Source of the DNA: Candidatus Gastranaerophilales bacterium
Lineage (GTDB): Bacteria; Cyanobacteriota; Vampirovibrionia; Gastranaerophilales; Gastranaerophilaceae
Length of the DNA stretch: 64,000 nt
Reading direction: 5' to 3'
Assembly (NCBI GenBank): GCA_944323725.1
Contig: CALUTP010000015.1
Span: 1 to 64,000 of the forward strand
A program made the position numbers and the translations under genes. Shown piece by piece: positions 52,700 to 62,139 of this stretch; the first letter of the stretch is position 1; the number at the start of each line of letters is the position of its first letter. The notes beneath the pieces are model-generated. The model did not search any database. It worked only from the letters and a program-made list of their open reading frames with translations, and was not told the DNA's origin.

Positions 52700-53905
52700 A
52701 TGGATAAAAAGTTAATATATTTAGATAATAATGCTACAACAAAAGTTGATGAAAGAGTACTTGAGGTTATGCTTCCTTATTTTAAAAATGAGTATGCTAA
52801 TCCTTCTAGTATGTATGAATTTGCTAAAAATCCCGGACACGCCTTAAAAGAAGCTCGTGGAAAGTTAAAAGATTTTTTTAATGCTGCTAATGAAAAGGAA
52901 ATTATATTCACATCCTGCGGTTCAGAAAGTGCTAATATGGCGATTCGCGGGGTGCTAAATATGAATAAAAATAAAAAACATATTATAACTACAAAGGTTG
53001 AGCATCCTTGTGTATTAAATTTGTATCAAACTCTTGAAAAACAAGGATATTCTGTGGATTATATCGGTGTAAATTCAAATGGTGAATTAGATTTAGCACA
53101 GCTGGATGATGCTATTAATGATGATACTGCTCTTGTGTCTGTTATGTACGCAAATAATGAGACTGGTGTTATTTATCCTATTCAAAAAATTTCTGAAATA
53201 ATAAAAAATAAAAACCCTCAAACTAAATTCTTTGTAGATGCAGTGCAAGTAGCAGGAAAAATCCCTATTGATGTTCAAGAATTAGGGGTTGATTTGCTTG
53301 GCGTATCTGGTCATAAATTCCATGCCCCAAAAGGTGTGGGTGCTCTTTATTGTAATTCTAAAACAGTAATTACGCCTTTAATTATTGGGGGACATCAGGA
53401 AAGAGGAAAAAGAGCAGGAACTGAGAATGTTCCTTATATTGTTGGATTAGGTAAAGCAGCTGAGCTGGCTCAAGATTATTTGAAATATGAAGCTACTGAA
53501 GTTAAGAGATTAAGAGATAAGTTAGAAGCAGGTATTTTAAAAAATATTTATAATGCAAGACTTAATACTGGAGCAGCTATTAGAGTACCTAATACTACTA
53601 ATATTGGCTTTGAATATATTGAAGGGGAGCTAATATTACTTCATTTGAGCGATTTAGGTATTTGTGCAAGTTCTGGAAGTGCTTGTACCTCAGGCTCTTT
53701 GGAGCCTAGTCACGTCTTAAGAGCAATGAATGTCCCATTTACTGCTATTCATGGCAGTATTCGTTTTTCTTTAAGTAAATTTACTACTGAAGATGAAATT
53801 GACTATGTAAATTCTGTTTTACCAGATATTATTGAAAAAATAAGAAATATTTCACCTTATCAGGATGAACTTGCAAAGTTAAAAAAACTTAAAAATAATT
53901 ATTAA
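52700..53905 (+). CDS. nifS: cysteine desulfurase NifS
   Basis: 401 residues. PLP enzyme that releases sulfur from cysteine for NifU. Lysine for PLP in SGHKFHAPKGVGALY (about 203); the catalytic cysteine lies in ASSGSACTSGSLEPSHVL (about 325). Opens with LDNNATTKVDERV. Start at ATG 52700, after GAGG, 2 bases after the nifU stop, which fits a nifU-nifS operon. Confidence 0.94.
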   Translation: MDKKLIYLDNNATTKVDERVLEVMLPYFKNEYANPSSMYEFAKNPGHALKEARGKLKDFFNAANEKEIIFTSCGSESANMAIRGVLNMNKNKKHIITTKVEHPCVLNLYQTLEKQGYSVDYIGVNSNGELDLAQLDDAINDDTALVSVMYANNETGVIYPIQKISEIIKNKNPQTKFFVDAVQVAGKIPIDVQELGVDLLGVSGHKFHAPKGVGALYCNSKTVITPLIIGGHQERGKRAGTENVPYIVGLGKAAELAQDYLKYEATEVKRLRDKLEAGILKNIYNARLNTGAAIRVPNTTNIGFEYIEGELILLHLSDLGICASSGSACTSGSLEPSHVLRAMNVPFTAIHGSIRFSLSKFTTEDEIDYVNSVLPDIIEKIRNISPYQDELAKLKKLKNNY

Positions 53906-53965
53906 TAATGGCAAAATATTTTTTTATGTCTTTTATAATTTTATATATATTATGGAGGTTTTATT

Positions 53966-55363
53966 GTGCGAATTTACCCTATAGGTGTTTGTAATAATCA
54001 GTCTTTCGGATATAATAAGCAAGCAAATGATCAACTTAATGCAATTTTGCAATCGGATAAGAAACATAAAGATATTGCTCAGACTTATCTAGAGGTTAAT
54101 AAATTGTGCATGAAAACAGAAGATTTAATCAGAGCAAAAGACGTAAAAGGTGATAAGTCTTATACTGAACCTGTAAAAGATTTATTCGTAGCTATGAAAT
54201 CTGCACTTGCTGAAGCTGTTAATAATCTTTATCCAAGTTTAAATTATGGTGTTAAAGAGTATGAATCTTATAAAAATGATTCAGAAAACCATTTGAAAAA
54301 GTTCCCAGATGATGAAGATCATTGGACTGTTTGGATGAAAGATTCTTTTGAGATATTTCTAAATGAGGAAGATGTTGATGCTGATGTTGAACAGATTGGA
54401 GATTATGATGATGTTTCTGTTAATAATCCAAAATCGGATGATTCTTCTAAAGCAGTGCAAAATAAAATGATAAATAATGGTTACCAAAATAAGTTCTTAG
54501 AATTATATTCACCTAATCGCTGGTCTCCAGTCGGTCTTGATAGTTTAGGTGGAATGGATGAATTAAAAGCAGAAGTTATTGATAAGATAATTTTCCCAAT
54601 AAAAAATCCAGAATTAGCTAAAATTGATGAAATTGAATACGGTAAACGCTATCCTAGAGGTATTTTACTCTATGGACCACCTGGTTGCGGCAAAACTTTT
54701 ACAGTGGAAGCTCTTGCGCAGGAACTTCAAATTCCATTATTAAAGCTAAAAATTGCTAAGGTCGGTTCTTCTTATATAAATCAGACTTCAATTAATTATG
54801 AGAAAGCTTTTGAGTGTGCAGCAGAGTTATCAAAGACTAATAAAACACCTGTTTTATTATTTATTGATGAAATGGATGGTTTAACTCAAAATAGAAACGA
54901 TAAATCTTCTCCAGATGATTTGAAGCAAGTAGGAACTCTTTTGAATTTAATTGAAACAGCAAGAGATAATGGAATTATTGTTATTGGTGCAACTAATAAA
55001 TACGATATAGTTGATGAAGCTGTAAAGGCTAGATTTGATTCTCAAATATATGTAGGATTACCTGATGAAAAATCAAGAGCTGAAATTTTAAAAGTAAGTT
55101 TAAGTACAAGAACTAAAGGTAAGGAATTAGCACAGTCTCCAGAAAAGCTTAAAATGATTGCAACAGTTACAAAAGGTTTCCCTAATAGAGCTCTTTGTAT
55201 TTTAACAGATAAGGCTGCTCTGATTGCGCGAAATGATAATAGAAGAGAGATCCGAGTTGAGGATTATATGAATGTCATTGCAGAAAATCAGCACTTAATC
55301 GTTAAGGAAAATATATATAAATCAAGTAGGGGTAGTGCTATAATTGGTTTTAAAAATAAATAA
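53966..55363 (+). CDS. AAA+ ATPase with lineage-specific N-terminus
   Basis: 465 residues; GTG start with GGAGG 7-8 bases upstream. It begins MRIYPIGVCNNQSFGYNK, like other lineage-specific proteins here, then has an N-terminal domain without known fold (about 20-185). The AAA+ module has Walker A LYGPPGCGKTFTVEAL (about 231), Walker B LLFIDEMDGL (about 288), sensor/second-region-of-homology GATNKYDIVDEAVKARFD (about 344). It resembles the single-AAA unfoldases of the FtsH/p97/Vps4 kind but lacks a protease domain. Substrate unknown. Confidence 0.75.
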   Translation: MRIYPIGVCNNQSFGYNKQANDQLNAILQSDKKHKDIAQTYLEVNKLCMKTEDLIRAKDVKGDKSYTEPVKDLFVAMKSALAEAVNNLYPSLNYGVKEYESYKNDSENHLKKFPDDEDHWTVWMKDSFEIFLNEEDVDADVEQIGDYDDVSVNNPKSDDSSKAVQNKMINNGYQNKFLELYSPNRWSPVGLDSLGGMDELKAEVIDKIIFPIKNPELAKIDEIEYGKRYPRGILLYGPPGCGKTFTVEALAQELQIPLLKLKIAKVGSSYINQTSINYEKAFECAAELSKTNKTPVLLFIDEMDGLTQNRNDKSSPDDLKQVGTLLNLIETARDNGIIVIGATNKYDIVDEAVKARFDSQIYVGLPDEKSRAEILKVSLSTRTKGKELAQSPEKLKMIATVTKGFPNRALCILTDKAALIARNDNRREIRVEDYMNVIAENQHLIVKENIYKSSRGSAIIGFKNK

Positions 55364-55518
55364 TTATATAAATGTATTGAACAAAAGTATTAGGATTTTT
55401 TTAGTTTAGTACTTTAGTCCTGCTATTTTTGTATTAAATTTCATTTCTCGGAAATTAAGAGTACGTTCAATAGTTTTTCTTCATATCGAGTTTTATCCTA
55501 TGTTTAAGGAGTTATGAT

Positions 55519-56496
55519 ATGAAGAAAATAACTTTTTTAACAGCTATATTATTCTTTTTATTTGTAAATTGTAGTAGTGATTATTCCTTTGCAGTGACTT
55601 CTACTCAAAATATTCTTGGTAAAATTGAAAATTCATTATATGGATTTCAATATACAGGTGAGAGTGATTCTTCTAGACTTGATAGAATTGAGAAGTCTGT
55701 GTATGGGACTTCTAATACTTCTATATCTCAAGCTCAAAGAATAGAAAAATTAAGAAAAGACTTATCTGCGGATTTAATAGGGCAAGAAATTACTCCTGTT
55801 GAAGATACTTTTGCTGAACCTGATGATTATGTTGCATATGAGCCCCAGCAAAAAGAGGCTTCAAATATAACTTATCCTGCTGTGGATGCTCTAGAAAAAG
55901 AAGTTTTTAACAAAATGTTTCCTTCTCAAGATATTACAGTAAGATTATCTAATTTAGAGAAAAAAACTTTTAATAAAACTTATAATGATGATTTAAATTC
56001 TAGAGTGGAAAGATTAAAGGCTCAAATTTCTCCAGAATCCCTTATTGAAAATCGGATTGCTGATGCTTCTGATAATTTTTATGATGATGATTATGTGGTA
56101 CCAAAGGGGGGAACTTTTCATATGAATAGGTATGAATCCCCTGATAGATTTGATTACGATGCTTTTAATGCACGCAGTAATTCTATGTATGACGATTATG
56201 ATTCATACTCATCAAGGCCTGCTAAAAAAGCTTCATTATCAACAGTAGAAAAGAAGCTTATGAAACAGAATTATTCTAATGATACTATGGAAAATAGATT
56301 GGCAAGAGTGGAATCCCATATGTTTGGTACTGTTTTTTCAAATGATGATACTCAGACAAGACTTGATAGAATATCCAGTGCTTATAATGCTCAAAAATCA
56401 GCAGGGAAATATGACTCGAATAAATTTGCCCAGAATATGACAACTGGTGTGCAAATTGGAATGTTGATACTTATGGTTCTAGCTTGCATTCTTTAG
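55519..56496 (+). CDS. exported protein with four LE..vFG repeat blocks
   Basis: 325 residues. Signal peptide (MKKITFLTAILFFLFVNCSSDYSFA). It contains four double copies of the repeat also seen at 32155: ILGKIENSLYGFQY + RLDRIEKSVYG; VDALEKEVFNKMF + RLSNLEKKTFNKTY; LSTVEKKLMKQNY + RLARVESHMFGTVF; and RLDRISSAY near the end. Consensus: [LI]-x-x-[IVL]-E-x-x-[IVFL]-[FYM]-[GN] plus 8-11 residues, then R-[LI]. Acidic linkers (EPDDYVAYEPQ; DDYDSYSS) lie between. The C-terminus is one hydrophobic helix (MTTGVQIGMLILMVLACIL), so the protein may be anchored there. No named family known to me. Confidence 0.7.
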   Translation: MKKITFLTAILFFLFVNCSSDYSFAVTSTQNILGKIENSLYGFQYTGESDSSRLDRIEKSVYGTSNTSISQAQRIEKLRKDLSADLIGQEITPVEDTFAEPDDYVAYEPQQKEASNITYPAVDALEKEVFNKMFPSQDITVRLSNLEKKTFNKTYNDDLNSRVERLKAQISPESLIENRIADASDNFYDDDYVVPKGGTFHMNRYESPDRFDYDAFNARSNSMYDDYDSYSSRPAKKASLSTVEKKLMKQNYSNDTMENRLARVESHMFGTVFSNDDTQTRLDRISSAYNAQKSAGKYDSNKFAQNMTTGVQIGMLILMVLACIL

Positions 56497-59400
56497 TTTC
56501 CACTAGTATTATCAGTTTCAGGTTTTTTGAATAAATTTTTTAATTCATTCAGACTATCTTTTGTGTTTTGAAGTTGGTTTTTCAGTTCTTCTGCAGTTTG
56601 TTTTGCGGAATTTTTAACTTCCTCTACACTTTGTTTTACTTCTTCAATTTGTTCCTTGCGAAGCTGCTGCATATTTTGTTTGCTTGCTTCGAGTTGATCT
56701 TTTAAAGTTCCCCCTTCTATTTGTGAGGTATCGCATACAGAAAGCCATTTGAATGATTTAACTGAGCTTTTGCTTTCTATTCCTCCATTGAAAACTGCTT
56801 TGAAATCCTTATAATTTTTACTACCATTTGATAATTGAGGAATTTCTGCGATATTTTCTGATTTTGGATCTGTTGTCATTGAATTTATGATATTACCTGT
56901 TAGTGTTCCAAATTTCGGAATATATGAGGTTAGTTTACTAACTGATAATTCACCTATTGGACCTAATGCCGCTACGATATCAGCCCCTAATCTCCCCAGT
57001 ATTGTAAGATTTGCAGAGGTGTTAATAAGGTTATAATTTCCAGTAATATAATATGCCATGGATGGACCGGTTGTTTTTATTGACTTAATCTGTGCCCAGC
57101 CATTTTTTAATGTCATTTCACCTGTTATTGATTTGAATTCTGATGCACTTTTCATTACTGGCATGTTAGCAATGGGCGAAACTAAAGCTCCCATTATCCC
57201 GTTGGAGATAATGTTTTGAGCAAATAGCAGATTTTCAAAACGTCCAATATTTGCAAATTTCCCATCCGTAATTTTAAAATCAATATTGCCAGTAATTGAT
57301 TTCATCATATCGTTTTGTGTTTTAGAGTAGCTATTTAATGTTAAATTTTCAGCGTTAAAGCTTAATGTGCCAGATAGGGCATTTTTTAATCCGGCTGTGC
57401 TATATATTGCGTTTTCTGCATTCATTCCATTGCCTTGAAAATCAATGTTTGTTTTACCGTTTATTAGATTAACTGAGATGTTTCCGTTAAATTTTCCATT
57501 ATATGCACTGCCTTGTAGATTATTTAAGTAAAATATATTATTATTGAGGCTGAATTCCCCATTTAAGTCTGTAGCTACAATATTCCCGCTTTTGAATTTT
57601 GAAACGGAACCATTACCTTTATTTATTTTAATACCTATATCTGCATTAGCATTAGATTTTATTGTGCTGGAGTTACTTTTTGCAGAGGTTGATGATACAG
57701 ACGCTTGAGTCACAGGAAGTCCTTCCATTGCCTTAATAAGTGTATCTGAGTCTATTATAAGAGCATTATAATCTATTGAATTTATTATAATTCCTTTGCT
57801 AAAATTTGTACTTACAATGGTTTTTGCATCCATAATTGAATTATCAATATTTATTGTAGGAGTATCTATTGTGATTGCTTGATTTGTAATGTCTACAGCC
57901 ATATTTTTTATGTTAGTTTTTATTGATGGCAAGGATAAGGATGGAATATTTGCAAATCCTTTCATTTTTGGATTTGCAGGCTGCCCATTTAGTGTTATAT
58001 CAAATTGTGTATTCACTTTTGAGTCTTTAAAGCCTGGAATTGATGCTGTAAGCATTTCTGAGGTTTTTACATTTATATTATCTAGTTGAGGTTTAGAAGA
58101 TAGATTATTAATTGCACCTTTTACTGAGATGATATTAGTTGCTCCAGAGATGTTATTTTTGATATTATCCGATAACGTTTTTGTCCCGCTAACTACATAT
58201 ATGCCGGTGTCTGATAATTTGATATTATCATTTGAAATTTTAATACCGCTATTTATAAGTGTGCTATTATTACATAGTTTATCAATATTAATTATAGAAA
58301 CATAGTTAGTTGGGTTTGCAAGAAGCTGAAAATCAATATTTTGAGTGTTATTATTTCCAGATATGTTCACAATAAGCGGGAGTTTTCCTTTAGCTTGTAC
58401 ATCCAGTCCTAATTCAGTTGGGATTATTGATTTTATGTCAGAAGCTAAGATAGCTCCTTTTGCTTTTATATCAATGGAAGGCTTTTTCCCAGCATAATCT
58501 TTTATTTCACCTAAAATATCAATTTTAGAATTATTAAATAACATATATGTGTTATTAATTTCTATATTTTCGGGGTCAATTGTAATTTTTGATAAAGGAA
58601 CGGTTATAATTGCAAGTGGATTAATAAATTCTATAGAATTAATGTCAATAGTACCTTTGTAACTGGTATTCTCAGTGTTAACATTAACTTTAGCTGTTTT
58701 TAGTTTTATTGTTGATTCAGAAGGTTTATTAAAAATATCTAGGTTATCTAAGCTTAGATCTAATGATGGCTTTAAAGATTGAAAATTCCCTATTAAAGAA
58801 GCATTTGCTGATAATGTACCATTTTTGATGTTATTGTCTTTGAGTAAGCCAATTTGTCCTGCAGCTGTGATAAGTCCTTTTAATAGCAGTTTATCTGCTG
58901 TTAAATTTATGTCAGTTGTTGTATCGTGATTTATTGTCCCGCTTAATTTTAGTGGTTGTGATAAAATTGTAAAGCCAGTATCTTTTATTTTAATCCCATT
59001 ATCAGTTAAATCTATATTTGCTTTAATATTATCTATTAATATATTATACAGTGCATATTTGATTTTTGCTGAAGGTATTTTGAAATATCCGGATGATTCT
59101 ATATCCTTTTTGTTGCTTTTAATATTAAAATCGGCATTAATTTCTCCTGTTGCGCTGAGAGTTTCTAAGTATTTGTAATTAAACGATTTCGCTATGCTGT
59201 TTATTATTTTGAAGATATTATTAATTTTGGTATTGGATTTGAATGCAAGGTTAAAATGTGTATTTTTGCCGGTTTTAAAATCTCCTATTATTGTTGTTTT
59301 CTCATTTAATGCTGTATATAATTCAGAGTTAAGAATAATCTGTTTGCCTTTAAAATCAAGCATAAAATTACTATCAGGAAGTTTTTCGTTATCAACTAAA

Positions 59401-60296
59401 ATAGTTATGCCCTCAATATTAATTAATCCTTCAAAATGAGGGTTTGCTATTTCTCCAGATGTTTTCAAATCAGTTTTTATGTTTGCGCAAAATTGATTTT
59501 TATGAATTGTTTGGAAAATATCTAAGATATTTACGAGCTCATATTGATTTTCTTGCTGTGCGCTCTGGTTTTTAGGATTGAATATCAATTCATTCAAGTC
59601 TAAATCAGGCATAAGCTTGTTAAAAATTTTGATATCGTAATTAAATTGGTCATTGCCTTCTAATGTTATTTTACCCTTGGTTTCTGCTTTAATTTTTTTA
59701 TTCAGAATAAAATCTGAAATATTTAGTTTTGTCCCTTGAATTGAATATTCTTTTTTATTGTTAATATCAATAAATGCAGTTTTATAATTATTTATTTTGA
59801 TATTTGGCATATGATTAGATAATTTAAATCCGAATGGCAGTCCGAATGATTGGGGGGAATTTTGTGTTAGATCTTCTTCTGAAGATTGCTTTAGAATATA
59901 GTCTTCTAATATAAATTTCCCATCTTTTTTTATTTTTAATGTAATTGCAATATTATCAGCACCTGCAGTATCTAGTTCTATCCTTTTTATAAGTAATGGT
60001 ATTAGTGAAATTTTTACTTGTGCATTATCAGTTGACAAAAATTCATCATTGTCTGGTGTCATAATACTAATATGAGAAGCTTTTACTCCGGTTGTGAGCT
60101 TTGGGGTTGTGACCATTTTAACATTTTCAAATTTAACCTTAAACCCTGACAAATCTTCTATTACTTTTGATAAATAATGGCTGTATGAGTTCACCAATGG
60201 TGAAATTGCAAATGGTATTAGCAAAAATAATATATATAATCCTAAAATAATATAGCCGGTTATTAATGCTGGCTTTTTAAGTCTTTTTATATCCAT
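56493..60296 (-). CDS. giant AsmA-like protein (TamB/YhdP-type lipid transport)
   Basis: 1267 residues. One N-terminal membrane helix (ALITGYIILGLYILFLLIPFA) anchors a very long, repeated beta-strand region, typical of AsmA-like bridge proteins that carry lipids between inner and outer membranes; the C-terminal AsmA-type block is near 1000-1130 (e.g. LSGTLSFNAENLTLNSY, DFKITDGKFANIGRFENLLF). After it comes a Lys/Glu amphipathic coiled tail (QMRKEQIEEVKQ-type, last 90 residues). Start chosen at ATG 60296 (AAGGG eight bases upstream), not 60305. It overlaps the converging repeat protein by 4 bases. Confidence 0.8.
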   Translation of the reverse strand: MDIKRLKKPALITGYIILGLYILFLLIPFAISPLVNSYSHYLSKVIEDLSGFKVKFENVKMVTTPKLTTGVKASHISIMTPDNDEFLSTDNAQVKISLIPLLIKRIELDTAGADNIAITLKIKKDGKFILEDYILKQSSEEDLTQNSPQSFGLPFGFKLSNHMPNIKINNYKTAFIDINNKKEYSIQGTKLNISDFILNKKIKAETKGKITLEGNDQFNYDIKIFNKLMPDLDLNELIFNPKNQSAQQENQYELVNILDIFQTIHKNQFCANIKTDLKTSGEIANPHFEGLINIEGITILVDNEKLPDSNFMLDFKGKQIILNSELYTALNEKTTIIGDFKTGKNTHFNLAFKSNTKINNIFKIINSIAKSFNYKYLETLSATGEINADFNIKSNKKDIESSGYFKIPSAKIKYALYNILIDNIKANIDLTDNGIKIKDTGFTILSQPLKLSGTINHDTTTDINLTADKLLLKGLITAAGQIGLLKDNNIKNGTLSANASLIGNFQSLKPSLDLSLDNLDIFNKPSESTIKLKTAKVNVNTENTSYKGTIDINSIEFINPLAIITVPLSKITIDPENIEINNTYMLFNNSKIDILGEIKDYAGKKPSIDIKAKGAILASDIKSIIPTELGLDVQAKGKLPLIVNISGNNNTQNIDFQLLANPTNYVSIINIDKLCNNSTLINSGIKISNDNIKLSDTGIYVVSGTKTLSDNIKNNISGATNIISVKGAINNLSSKPQLDNINVKTSEMLTASIPGFKDSKVNTQFDITLNGQPANPKMKGFANIPSLSLPSIKTNIKNMAVDITNQAITIDTPTINIDNSIMDAKTIVSTNFSKGIIINSIDYNALIIDSDTLIKAMEGLPVTQASVSSTSAKSNSSTIKSNANADIGIKINKGNGSVSKFKSGNIVATDLNGEFSLNNNIFYLNNLQGSAYNGKFNGNISVNLINGKTNIDFQGNGMNAENAIYSTAGLKNALSGTLSFNAENLTLNSYSKTQNDMMKSITGNIDFKITDGKFANIGRFENLLFAQNIISNGIMGALVSPIANMPVMKSASEFKSITGEMTLKNGWAQIKSIKTTGPSMAYYITGNYNLINTSANLTILGRLGADIVAALGPIGELSVSKLTSYIPKFGTLTGNIINSMTTDPKSENIAEIPQLSNGSKNYKDFKAVFNGGIESKSSVKSFKWLSVCDTSQIEGGTLKDQLEASKQNMQQLRKEQIEEVKQSVEEVKNSAKQTAEELKNQLQNTKDSLNELKNLFKKPETDNTSGN

Positions 60297-60389
60297 ATAA
60301 CACATCCCTTTTTTACTCTTTTATTTTAACATAAATTTTAAATAATTAATATAATTTTAATTACTACTTGTTTGATTAATTGTAAAGAG

Positions 60390-61295
60390 CTATTTTTTAA
60401 GAGTTTCAGGATAACAGTTCCAGTTTATATTTTTGTTTTTGCGAAACCATGTAAGTTGGCGTTTTGCGTAATTTCTGGTGTTTTGTTTAAGTCTATCTTT
60501 TGCTTCTTCAAGTGTCAATTCCCCGTCTAAAAAGGCGATAACTTCTTGATAGCCTATTGTATATATAATGTTTGGAATCCTCCCATGTTTTTTAAGCAGA
60601 AATTTTGTTTCTTCTATAATGCCGTTTTCAAACATTATATCAACTCTTTTATTTATTCTTTCATATAATTCTGCTCTTGGAAAATTTCGTCCAATCCATT
60701 CGACTTCATATTCAGAATCTTTAATTCCCCTTGCTTTGTTAAGAGGTTTACCGCTTATTTTAACTATTTCTATTGCCCTAATAAGTTTTTTCCTGTCAGT
60801 TGTTGCAATTGATTGGTCACAATCATTATCCAAGTCTATAAGTATTTTATATAGTTCATTTGTATTAAATTTATTCAGCTCAGTTCTTAACTCATAGTCT
60901 GGTTCAATTTTGGGTAAGTCATAATTCTCTAAAAGTACTCTAAAATATAAGCCTGTTCCACCTGCAATTATAGGCGTTTTGCCTCTTGATATAATATCAT
61001 TAATACATTTTTTAGCATCAGTCTCATAAAGTCCAGCAGAGTAATTATATTCTGGGGCAACAATATCAATCATATGGTGTTTTATACCTTGCTGTTCATC
61101 TAAAGTAGGTTTTGCACAGCCAATATTAAACCCCTTATATACAAGTCTTGAATCTGCTGAAATAACTTCTCCATTTATTTTTTGTGCCAATTCAATTGCA
61201 TAAGATGTCTTCCCGCTTGCGGTTGCACCAACTATTGCTATTACTTTATTCTTCGTCAAGATTTTTTTCGTTTTCTCCGTTAAATTCTTTGTCAT
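60390..61295 (-). CDS. miaA: tRNA dimethylallyltransferase MiaA
   Basis: 301 residues. P-loop GATASGKTSYAIELA (about residue 23), substrate block ISADSRLVYKGFNIGCAKPT, HHMIDIVAPEYNYSAG, GGTGLYFRVLLENYDLP, and the C-terminal KRQLTWFRKN. Transfers dimethylallyl to A37 of tRNAs reading UNN codons; with MtaB it makes two position-37 modification genes in this window. It overlaps the preceding membrane-protein gene by 50 bases. The start codon is uncertain: ATG 61295 has no ribosome site; TTG 61259 is possible. Confidence 0.92.
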   Translation of the reverse strand: MTKNLTEKTKKILTKNKVIAIVGATASGKTSYAIELAQKINGEVISADSRLVYKGFNIGCAKPTLDEQQGIKHHMIDIVAPEYNYSAGLYETDAKKCINDIISRGKTPIIAGGTGLYFRVLLENYDLPKIEPDYELRTELNKFNTNELYKILIDLDNDCDQSIATTDRKKLIRAIEIVKISGKPLNKARGIKDSEYEVEWIGRNFPRAELYERINKRVDIMFENGIIEETKFLLKKHGRIPNIIYTIGYQEVIAFLDGELTLEEAKDRLKQNTRNYAKRQLTWFRKNKNINWNCYPETLKK

Positions 61296-62097
61296 AATAC
61301 AAAAATATTAGCACAATGATGTATACCATAAAATAAAAGTATGCAATCATCATTATCATATAAATGAAAATGTTCAGCATAGCAAAAGTACTTGCAAAAG
61401 AAATTACGAGATTTAAAAATGTTATATACAAAAATAATCCTAAAGATTTTGGAAATTTTATAAAGACTTTTTTAATAGATTTAAAAAGAGCGATAAGAGG
61501 ATTTAGAGTTTTGTATATTATTTCAGGAATCCAAAGCATAAATATAAACGTGATAAATGAAGTTGCCCCCATAAATAGCAGGTTCCATTGACTTAATTTT
61601 AATAGCTGTGTTTCGCTTAAAGAATCCAAAAACACTTTCATTTCCTGTGGTGATGCCATTGCATTTTTTAATTGTACAGCTGAAAAATCAATTTTTCCGA
61701 TATAATGAATGCCTATTTTATAAACTAAAATATCAAATAACCCGAACAAAATTAAAAATATTAGAGCCATACCAATAAATGCTAAAAAATATTTTCCAAT
61801 GCCAGATGGAATTGTTTTGATTAAATTTAAGGTTGCTTTAGCTCTATCTTCATCCAAAATAAATTCTTTTTGAGAAATTTCGATAGTTTTTTTCACCATA
61901 AAAAACCAGCCGCTGCAAAACGCACCTAGCATACATAACAAAGTGATGAATGCTGATATAGCTTCAGGTATGGTATCTACAACTCCTTTTGCAAATGATA
62001 GATATATAGTTACTATCCACATAAATAATACTAAAGGTGTTGCTAGAATTATTCCTTCATTTGTTGTTTTATAAGCATTTTTAAATAATTTAAACAT
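61246..62097 (-). CDS. multi-pass membrane protein of unknown function
   Basis: 283 residues with about six membrane helices (about 17-38, 45-65, 98-122, 160-185, 215-240, 245-270), short loops, and a charged C-terminal tail (EFNGENEKNLDEE). The helix pattern resembles DUF4013-like integral membrane proteins, though I cannot confirm this. Ribosome site GAGGGT. It starts 42 bases after the HgdB-like gene and overlaps miaA, so the three may be one transcript. Confidence 0.65.
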   Translation of the reverse strand: MFKLFKNAYKTTNEGIILATPLVLFMWIVTIYLSFAKGVVDTIPEAISAFITLLCMLGAFCSGWFFMVKKTIEISQKEFILDEDRAKATLNLIKTIPSGIGKYFLAFIGMALIFLILFGLFDILVYKIGIHYIGKIDFSAVQLKNAMASPQEMKVFLDSLSETQLLKLSQWNLLFMGATSFITFIFMLWIPEIIYKTLNPLIALFKSIKKVFIKFPKSLGLFLYITFLNLVISFASTFAMLNIFIYMIMMIAYFYFMVYIIVLIFLYYDKEFNGENEKNLDEE

Positions 62098-62139
62098 ACT
62101 ATATTCTACCCTCTATTTCTTATTTTTATTATAGACAGA

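Noticed and set aside
51850-53905. nifU and nifS as evidence for nitrogen fixation.
   Set aside because: No nitrogenase or other nif genes in the window; full NifU with NifS also serves general iron-sulfur assembly in anaerobes.
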